Source: Fusarium oxysporum f. sp. lycopersici 4287 (Eukaryota > Ascomycota > Sordariomycetes > Hypocreales > Nectriaceae). Taken from it: a stretch of DNA of 64,000 nucleotides. Both the position numbers and the translations under genes were made by a program. The notes below the pieces were generated by a model. That model saw nothing but the letters and a program-made list of their open reading frames with translations, had not been told where the DNA came from and did not search any database. Of this stretch, positions 56,830-64,000 are shown piece by piece; position 1 is the first letter of the stretch; every line of letters starts with the position of its first letter. The stretch spans positions 1,162,714 through 1,226,713 of the forward strand of contig NC_030997.1 in assembly GCF_000149955.1 (NCBI RefSeq), in the 5' to 3' direction.

Positions 56830-56948
56830 ACATACAACAGCGGGGATTCGCTGGTCGTCACCGACCCAACTACTGATCCGCCCCTTACAGGCTTGACTAT
56901 GGGAGAGCGGACGGGATCCCGTATTTTCCTGCAGGTATGGTCGTATGT
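56830..56948 (-). rRNA. 5S ribosomal RNA (dispersed copy B)
   Basis: 119 nt on the minus strand, the same length as copy A at 42700. The ends acatac and gtatgt pair as helix I. The central block from ggaaaatacgggatcccg through gtccgctctccc and the Pol III control region ggtcggtgac are identical to copy A. It differs at helix I and helix II with paired changes. An A8 run on the + strand (56823-56830) is the T8 terminator of this gene. Confidence 0.93.
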
Positions 56949-57697
56949 GCTTATCCTTGCTGTCACTCAGATCTATACACGGCAACTGGTCAACTGAAGA
57001 TGAACCTGTGGTGGAAATCAAGTCGCTGACGTCACCCCACTAAAAGACGGCTTCAGGTCAAGTAGACGTCTTTTCCCTCAAGCATTCAAGTAGCCCAGAC
57101 ACATTGCCAAAGTTTTTGGTCTGATCATAAATATGGTATAACTGTATCAGGATTTGCAATGTTAGGCACTCTTGATTCAAGTTGCACTACCACAGCTTGT
57201 CATTCTCGTCTTAGCAGCGACCTTTACTTGTCGAGCTGCTAGTTGTCCAACTACCCGTTTCTGTTATCACCACGATACACAAGACTTACACCAGACCACT
57301 CCGCATCTATGGCGTAACCCGTAATGGTAATTAATTGGCTTTTCATGCTATCTCCAACTTCTGGCGCGTCATATGCATCTGCTGCCACGTATACCTTTGT
57401 GATCAAGCTGCACCGGTTGGAACAGAGGTTGAAACAAGGCTCCTTCGTTTATGCCCAATCCATCATCGGGCAAAGAATGTCTGAGGCAGCTGGCATTCCA
57501 GGCACCTTGTTTCGCCCCAAGAGCTGCTTTTCTAGGCATAGGGCTGAGATCTCCATACAGCTAAGGCGGCGGAAGTGGACTAAATATCATACTACCAGAT
57601 CTGACGACCTAAACCCCTCTACCAATTTATCCCCTCTATTAATTCACACGTCGTGTTTCGCTCACCTCACCAAATAGCCAGCGCAGGAGCGGATAAC
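56949..57697. other. Intergenic upstream of paralogue gene A
   Basis: 5' flank of 5S copy B and promoter of the small gene at 57698. No additional gene supported. Confidence 0.45.
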
Positions 57698-58206
57698 ATG
57701 GTTGAACAGCTAGCTGTATCGAGCCAACATTATCCCAGTCTTCAGGAGGTCGTCCAAGGTCTAGACGACACCCAACTCGCCGCCAGCCTAAGAGGAATCG
57801 ATGCCCATCAAGTTCAACGCATCGTCCAATGCTTGCGTGGAAATCGACATCTTGAACAGGGCGGTAGGGTCATCCTTTCTTTCAATATCTCAGTTTGTTC
57901 GGTAATGATATCCTCTGACCACTATTTCCATTTATAGAAGTTCAACCTTGGCCGCGCGACCCTCAAGCAATGAGCGAATACTACTATCAGAACCCATATC
58001 AGACCTCTCCAGCAACAGGATACTACATATACGACTGGAACTGGTATTACTATGACAGCGCAATTAACAATGTTCCATATTGTGGGGATTATTACCTCAG
58101 CTATGAGTATTGGTGGGCACCTGTTGTATGGTACCCTACGTGGTATTATGTGCCGCTCACTCGTTACAGAGTCCCCAACAGGTCACGCTACAGAAGGCTT
58201 ACATGA
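57698..58206 (+). CDS. Unknown small protein A: LDDTQL-repeat N-terminus, extreme Tyr/Trp-rich tail
   Basis: Exons 57698-57863 and 57938-58206, joined by a 74-nt phase-1 intron, give 144 aa. The N-terminal half is helical with a short repeat of about 18 residues: VVQGLDDTQLAASL and RGIDAHQVQRIVQCL share the pattern h-x-G-h/L-D-x-x-Q-h. After the intron comes WPRDPQAMSEYYYQNPYQ, then a tail (from MSEYYY on) in which about 20 of 78 residues are Tyr and 6 are Trp, with a basic end (RYRVPNRSRYRRLT). No signal peptide or membrane segment. The aromatic density is that of a sticky, phase-separating or RNA/ligand-binding low-complexity domain, an inference. I know no family for it. A diverged paralogue lies about 1.2 kb downstream. 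Confidence 0.68.
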
Positions 58207-58953
58207 TTTGGACCTTATTTGGCGGAAAGCTAGGAATGGGCAGTGTTTGGGGAAGAGATCTGGGCCAAAACTACCTGTTCAACTCCTTTGAGCCTTGCCG
58301 AATGAGAGTTGGAGTCTATCCCCCTTATATGTTAGATTGGTTGGAAGTTGACATCAAGGCCACGACCAGAGTTATAAATCTAAGATACTTGGTCCCAAGT
58401 CCAGTCGGATAATGTGTGAAATATTGTAAGATGCTACGCGGAATCGTACGAAGCATTATCAATTTAGGCTGAAATGTGAAAGATTTTGATTTCTTATATT
58501 GCAACCATCCTTTCCCATCAGGCTCTGAGTTGCACCACCCTCAACCTCTGCGGCTGAGCGGAACGGCGAATTGGGACTGCACCCTCACCGCACATGTTCT
58601 TATCAAAATGTCATTGGAAGCAACCCATTCTCTGATTACCTTTGTAATTTCGGATTCGTGGCCAAATACTTGCCCCTTGACAATATATTGCCTGATGAGA
58701 TTGTTGGAACTATTGATACGGGGGTTGGAATGAGGCTCTCTGAAATCCTGGTCTGACGTAAGGTTACGCAATCGAGGGTGAACGTGCATGGGTTGGGCGA
58801 ACATTGTTGGTGGAAGTTAGCATGTGAATAATGCTGTTGAGGCCCAATCACCAGCTATAAAGACTGCTGTGACCATCAGTTCGTTCGTCTTCTGTTCAGA
58901 AACTCAGTATACACAGCTGAACCATTGACCAACTATACAAGAGCCAAGATAAC
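58207..58953. promoter_or_regulatory. Intergenic between paralogues A and B
   Basis: A TATA-like tataaa at 58856-58861 lies about 95 nt upstream of the B start. Other frames here are not protein-like. Confidence 0.45.
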
Positions 58954-59633
58954 ATGAGTGATCAACTTTCTGTCGAAGAAATTGACGACGTGGAACTTCC
59001 GGGTGCCTTGCAACGACTTGACGATACTCAACTGGACGGCACTATTCAAGGCCTTGATAGCAATCAGATTCCTCGTGTCTTACTTGCCATCAAGAGCATG
59101 AATGACGAACAAGGCCAGCGCATCATTCAGAGGCTTGACCCCTCAAAAGATAACCGCATCCAGACCTTTGATACGTCAATAGTTTTTCCTTACCACTGTA
59201 CCTCCAAGTCGTCTAACACCATCAACAATTAGGAGGAGTCATGTTCTGGGGTACTAATATCGAGTCGGGCCCCGGAAAACCGAATCATCCCACGTTCTGT
59301 GACAAGTTCCCTCACAAGACAACTACTGGAAGGTTTGTGTGTGACTGCGGCTGGCATGACTCCGATAAGGCGGTGGACAACATCATCGTGAACTACTTCC
59401 TGATGATGCAGAATGGGGTCCTCTGGTCGCATGTTGAGGGTGCACCGAATGAGTACATGTGTCGCGCATGCGTCAACGACAAGCCGGGAAGTTTCAATAC
59501 GTATAATTTGGATGACTTTGATGCTCATTTCTCTAAGAAACAAGTTGTCGAGCCCAAAAGTCTGGATGATTCTATCAAGAGTTCGTATGGGCAGTATTTA
59601 GGACCACTTCCTCCAAATAACTATTACCCTTGA
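58954..59633 (+). CDS. Unknown small protein B: LDDTQL-repeat N-terminus, Cys/His-rich second exon
   Basis: Exon 1 starts at 58954 (MSDQLSVEEIDDVELPGALQ) and carries three repeats of the A-type helical unit: RLDDTQLDGTI, QGLDSNQIPRVLL and NDEQGQRIIQRLDP. Exon 2 ends at 59633; it clearly begins just before 59241 (acceptor at 59232), but the exon 1 donor is unresolved: the only phase-1 GT leaves a 36-nt intron. Exon 2 reads PTFCDKF, RFVCDCGWHDSDKAVDN, then YMCRACVNDKPGSFNTYNLD, a C/H-rich part with C-x-C and C-x2-C pairs that could bind zinc. It differs entirely from the tail of gene A, so the two share only the repeat exon. No secretion signal. Function unknown. Confidence 0.6.
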
Positions 59634-59654
59634 GCTCGTACATGCAGTGGTAGC

Positions 59655-60592
59655 NNNNNNNNNNNNNNNNNNNNNNNNNNNNNNNNNNNNNNNNNNNNNN
59701 NNNNNNNNNNNNNNNNNNNNNNNNNNNNNNNNNNNNNNNNNNNNNNNNNNNNNNNNNNNNNNNNNNNNNNNNNNNNNNNNNNNNNNNNNNNNNNNNNNNN
59801 NNNNNNNNNNNNNNNNNNNNNNNNNNNNNNNNNNNNNNNNNNNNNNNNNNNNNNNNNNNNNNNNNNNNNNNNNNNNNNNNNNNNNNNNNNNNNNNNNNNN
59901 NNNNNNNNNNNNNNNNNNNNNNNNNNNNNNNNNNNNNNNNNNNNNNNNNNNNNNNNNNNNNNNNNNNNNNNNNNNNNNNNNNNNNNNNNNNNNNNNNNNN
60001 NNNNNNNNNNNNNNNNNNNNNNNNNNNNNNNNNNNNNNNNNNNNNNNNNNNNNNNNNNNNNNNNNNNNNNNNNNNNNNNNNNNNNNNNNNNNNNNNNNNN
60101 NNNNNNNNNNNNNNNNNNNNNNNNNNNNNNNNNNNNNNNNNNNNNNNNNNNNNNNNNNNNNNNNNNNNNNNNNNNNNNNNNNNNNNNNNNNNNNNNNNNN
60201 NNNNNNNNNNNNNNNNNNNNNNNNNNNNNNNNNNNNNNNNNNNNNNNNNNNNNNNNNNNNNNNNNNNNNNNNNNNNNNNNNNNNNNNNNNNNNNNNNNNN
60301 NNNNNNNNNNNNNNNNNNNNNNNNNNNNNNNNNNNNNNNNNNNNNNNNNNNNNNNNNNNNNNNNNNNNNNNNNNNNNNNNNNNNNNNNNNNNNNNNNNNN
60401 NNNNNNNNNNNNNNNNNNNNNNNNNNNNNNNNNNNNNNNNNNNNNNNNNNNNNNNNNNNNNNNNNNNNNNNNNNNNNNNNNNNNNNNNNNNNNNNNNNNN
60501 NNNNNNNNNNNNNNNNNNNNNNNNNNNNNNNNNNNNNNNNNNNNNNNNNNNNNNNNNNNNNNNNNNNNNNNNNNNNNNNNNNNNNNNNNNNN
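59655..60592. other. Assembly gap (938 N)
   Basis: A run of N directly after gene B. True length is unknown. The 5' part of the gene at 60687 is lost in it. Confidence 0.99.
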
Positions 60593-60686
60593 GAGAGGCT
60601 CTACCTCCTACCAGACCAACATAACAGCACTCTATACATTTATGAAGCTCAGCCTTGACCGATACTAAGATAGAATAATGATATAG

Positions 60687-60940
60687 ACAATCCGTTCAAT
60701 GCGACCAACGGCGATTCCTTCCAAATCGTGTGCGACACTCTACCACGCATCATCTTCAGTATTGGTACTCCCATCCGGGGAATCAGCTTCAAGGCTTGCC
60801 TTGATGTCTTTACACAAACATCAGGATGCGGTGGTGCAGCCTACATAGAGGCTGATCAAACCTGCAAGATCTTCTCTACAGCACCAGGCGCGAGCCGTAT
60901 CCCTGGTAATATCCTTGCTCTGCTGATTCGGGGTCAGTGA
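60687..60940 (+). CDS. 5'-truncated PAN/apple-like protein (last exon)
   Basis: The exon begins after an acceptor (gatatag) at 60686; the matching donor is not in the 94 visible bases upstream, which contain no GT, so the upstream exon lies in the gap. The visible 83 residues include NPFNATNGDSFQIVCDTLP, then GISFKACLDVFTQTSGCGGA and AYIEADQTCKIFS, a cysteine layout (C..KAC..GCGG..TC) like the PAN/apple domain of fungal surface proteins and like the PAN-like gene at 24572. The stop is at 60940. Probably the C-terminus of a secreted or wall protein. Confidence 0.5.
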
Positions 60941-61269
60941 ACGATTGAGAGTGATGGGAAGCAAATGACTTTAAAATTAGATACATGCAAGGCATCAGGA
61001 GCGGGGTTTGTAAGATTGGTACTTCTAAACCACAGGTTGATCGAAAGGAGAGCATAGCTCTGGGTGAGAAGAAGTGAGCGCGCCTAGAATACAAATCTTA
61101 TCCGATGCAGATATTTCTTTCATAGCTTCAGGCTACGTGACAACTCCGGAAGTCGGTGCCCATCATACATACGACAGCAACTCGTATCCGACACGAACAA
61201 CCATACTCAATTATCTTACGCCGCTCCTTTTCTGGGGTTTGTCCTCATATCTCTGAGACAACAATCTTT
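60941..61269. other. Short intergenic region
   Basis: Convergent region between the truncated PAN-like gene and the DAL5-type transporter. Nothing recognised. Confidence 0.45.
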
Positions 61270-63250
61270 TCACGAAGTTATGTTCTTTTCCGATACTTTG
61301 GTAGCATCACCCTTGTCAGATTCGCTCACTTCGATAGGCTCCTCGAGATCCTCCACAGTTCGGTCGCCATACTTCTTCATGGTGAGTTTGTCGAGCTAGA
61401 AATGCTTGGTTAGCGGTTGTCAAACGGCGGACTCAGTAATGTAACACTTACATAATTGACCAGCCAGATGTAACAGAACATGACACCACAGCAAACAAGA
61501 AGCGAGATAGCACCCTTCTTCCAATAAGGCGCATCAGCAGCACTATAGAAGATAATGCCCCAGAATGTCCAAAGGACCATGGAGCCGATATTCATGGAGT
61601 ACAGCGTCACACTGCGCATGGCATCATCACCTGTTCGCTGCAGGATGATGTTTGCCCAACCAAAGATAAGGGGGTTGACCATGTACGCTGATCCGGCGAG
61701 ATAAAAGGCAAACATGACCCCAGCGTCAGACAGATTCCTCACGAGAAGCATAGCTCCTACAACAACCTGAAGAAGGACGGCGAGGATGGCCATTGGGACA
61801 CGCTGGCCGGTTGCGTCCATATGCCATGCTGCAAGCATATTCGCAGCGATACCAACAGCTTGCACGCCAAGAGGGTAAGTGTTGATTTGGGTTTGCGAGA
61901 ATTTGTCGTTGTAGTACTTGAGCCAGAGGAGGAATGTGTTTTGGAAGGGGAACCCCTCTACACTGGCACAGACAGGTGACCAAAAGAAGAGAATCCAGCT
62001 AACGGGGAGGTCAGAACCAAATTGGCATCGGGTTCATGGAGAAACATACAACATGGGAGTAAGAAATACGCGCTTGATCAGAGACATGGGCATGATATTG
62101 TGCCCGTCGGTCTTGATTGGGGGGAGCCTGGCAACCGCCAACTTCCTCTCGTCTTGGGACAAATACTTCGCCTTCGTGATTTCAGGAATATCAGGAAAGT
62201 AAAGGAAGCCGAACAGGGCAATGGGAAGGGTGATGATGCCGTCTACAGCTGTCAGCTCCAGTTTAGCCCTGTGTACGACTCAACTTACCGATCAAGAACA
62301 CCCACTGCCATCCTTGGAGGCCAGACATGCCTCTCATGCCCTTATGAATGGCTGTCATCATGACACCGGCAAACATGGTACCGACTTGGCCTGAGGCAGT
62401 GAAGAGGGCAGTTCGCTTGGAGATCTCTTCAGGCTTATACCATGCTCCAATGATGTAGATAGTGCCCGCATAAGTACTAGCTTCAGCCAAACCGAGGAAG
62501 AATCTGATGACACAGAGTTGAGTGACGGTCTTTGCGGCGGCACTAGCCATCTATGATATATGAGCTGGCAGGATTAGTAGCGCTGGTGTGAAGTTAACTT
62601 ACTGTCAGACCCCCCTCGTCCGAGTTTTGCTCATCATATGCCCATATTACGCGTCCCGTTATCTCCATGCCGCTCGATGTGAAGTGTCTGTGCAGTACAG
62701 CCAAATCGTTCGTACTCGAACAGTAGCCGTCTTGCATAAGACTAATGAAACGTACCCTGCGGTGGTCACGGAGAGAACATTGTTGTAATCATGACCAGTC
62801 ATGTTGAGAGATTCACGAAGGCCAGCGACCTGAATCGTCAGTGTGCCTGCCAACAGACTGACTTAGTTAAGCTTACATAGGCGTTGGCAAATGCCGCACG
62901 ATCTGTGTATCATTTGGTCAGTCAGATGGTCTGAAGCATCATGAAGGTTTGCCTTACCGAGGAAGTTGAAGAAGTAGCTCAGACAGCAGTATGTCTGGCT
63001 CTGTCAGTATCACCCATGAACCAAATTGCCTGAGATACATACCATAATGAAGAAATCTGGAAAACGTCAGCATCGGCAAAGAACAAGCGGTTACGACTGG
63101 ACAAACCTAATTTCCTGACAAGGCGTCTCTCCTCCTTCGACTTTGCCGCCGCTCCCAAGAAGAACGCTTCACTGCATCAGCGTATAGCCCATACTCTACA
63201 AGTCAATACTCACTGCGAAGGCTTTCGCCAAATCCACCTTGTTCAGCCAT
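61270..63250 (-). CDS. MFS transporter, DAL5-like, with micro-exons and an unreadable segment
   Basis: Readable exons, 5' to 3': 63214-63250, 63107-63166, 63043-63056 (14 nt), 62958-62994, 62877-62902 (26 nt), 62756-62829, then 62289-62550, 62050-62242, 61452-61998 and 61270-61395. Family blocks are clear: RTFFLGAAAKSKEERRLVRK, DFFIMTYCCLSYFFNFLDRA, AGLRESLNMTGHDYNNVLSV, FFLGLAEASTYAGTIYIIGA, FTASGQVGTMFAGVMMTAIH and a Ser/Lys/Glu-rich tail. The part that should encode the rest of membrane helix 2 (62551-62755) has no frame with a hydrophobic helix; the best splice yields a polar stretch (GMEITGRVIWAYDEQNSDEG). So it may be damaged, wrongly assembled, or spliced in a way I cannot see. If intact, a plasma-membrane permease for organic anions. 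Confidence 0.7.
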
Positions 63251-64000
63251 TTTGATCTGCAAACAAATTGCCAGTACGTTGAGATCCAAGAACCAACAAA
63301 GGAGAAATGGTCAGACTTATCAATCAGTCACCCCCCCTCACGTTCTCCACTCCGATTATCAGATTTATAAGATAAACAAGCAAAATTTCTCTTCTTAGCC
63401 TGAAAGAGTGACATCGCCAATAAAGTTTGGTTGAACTACCGAAGCTAACGTCGTATTTTGGCGGCGTAGGGTCAGGAATGGTTTAGTGCGGAGTGGACCC
63501 TGAGCTGTTGATGGTAATCTAGACTTGTTTTTGCCAAGAGACTGTAGCATTTTGGAAGGTTTGAGATTCAAGGGAGAGCATAAATGGTAGCTTTATTGTT
63601 AATGCTATCCATCGCTTTGTAACAGTCGATATCGGCTTTGCTTTTCCGAGTTGGAGGACTGTTTTGTCGCGATGCATCATGAGGCTTTTTAGCAATGGAG
63701 ATATGCTTATTTCCATGTGGAATTTCCTTTACGCGGACCAGTAATTTTACATGACTCAGTGGGACTGGCTTCAAGGGTCGGCCGCTGACTTAGGCTACCC
63801 TGCCACACGAGCTTGTTCATTGGGGAATACGGCTTGGCGTATCCAGTCTCTCGGCTCAACACTAAACAGGGCCGGAAAGGTGTGAGCGATTTAAAGTAAG
63901 CATCAGCCCTCATGTCCACAATGGTTCTTATTTAAGATGAGACTATCGATCTTAGCGAGAACTAGAAGAAGCCAGAGTCCCTCTTGAACTCGGTGAGCCA
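63251..64000. other. Intergenic at window end
   Basis: Promoter side of the DAL5-type transporter. No gene seen up to the window edge. Confidence 0.4.

Noticed and set aside
1..64000. CRISPR arrays, bacterial operons, ribosome-binding sites, phage elements
   Set aside because: Intron-bearing eukaryotic genes throughout; no direct-repeat/spacer arrays seen.

Overview
The window looks like nuclear DNA of a filamentous ascomycete, most likely a Sordariomycete close to Fusarium (inference). Genes are broken by short introns of about 45-75 nt with GT-AG ends and CTAAC/CTGAC-like branch points. 5S rRNA genes are single and dispersed rather than in the rDNA array, two tRNA genes carry small introns, and the gene families are typical of such fungi: Zn2Cys6 regulators, PTH11-like receptors, LaeA-like methyltransferases, DAL5-like transporters and Ser/Thr-rich secreted proteins. 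One run of N (59655-60592) marks an assembly gap. I assembled exons by hand, checking that splice phases close; no search was run.

Layout. 0.6-2.3 kb: secreted HExxH protein. 3.2-10.6 kb: a probable pentose-use block with a Zn2Cys6 regulator, ribokinase, a second regulator lacking a zinc cluster, and a sugar-porter transporter. 12.8-21.6 kb: DAL5-type transporter, DOMON/cytochrome b561 protein with a GC-AG intron, a small secreted protein and a cytochrome P450. 22-34.7 kb: four secreted proteins sharing an unusual mature N-terminus (S/G-P-C-K/R-P-x-S-S), a GH5-like enzyme with a premature TGA, and a large nuclear-looking coiled-coil protein. 33-44 kb: three tRNA genes (Lys, Asp, Ser) and the first 5S gene, interleaved with a GNAT acetyltransferase, a PTH11-like receptor, an FAD amine/amino-acid oxidase and a (S)-ureidoglycine aminohydrolase-like bicupin. 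44.5-55.6 kb: LaeA-like methyltransferase in nine exons, a small secreted protein, a membrane RING-H2 ligase, a YVC1-type TRP channel and an amidohydrolase whose stop codon lies 5 nt from that of the channel. 56-64 kb: a decayed MFS pseudogene, the second 5S gene, two paralogous small genes of unknown family (one with an extremely Tyr/Trp-rich tail), the gap, a 5'-truncated PAN-like gene and a second DAL5-type transporter with micro-exons and an unreadable stretch.

How the genes may work together (inference): ribokinase, sugar porter and two regulators suggest ribose or nucleoside-sugar uptake and phosphorylation. The ureidoglycine aminohydrolase homologue beside an FAD oxidase, and DAL5-type permeases elsewhere in the window, hint at secondary nitrogen scavenging. 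The secreted proteins and the PTH11-like receptor point to a surface- and environment-facing accessory region. The strongest candidates for something undescribed are the paralogue pair at 57.7-59.6 kb and the shared secreted N-terminal module at 22-35 kb.
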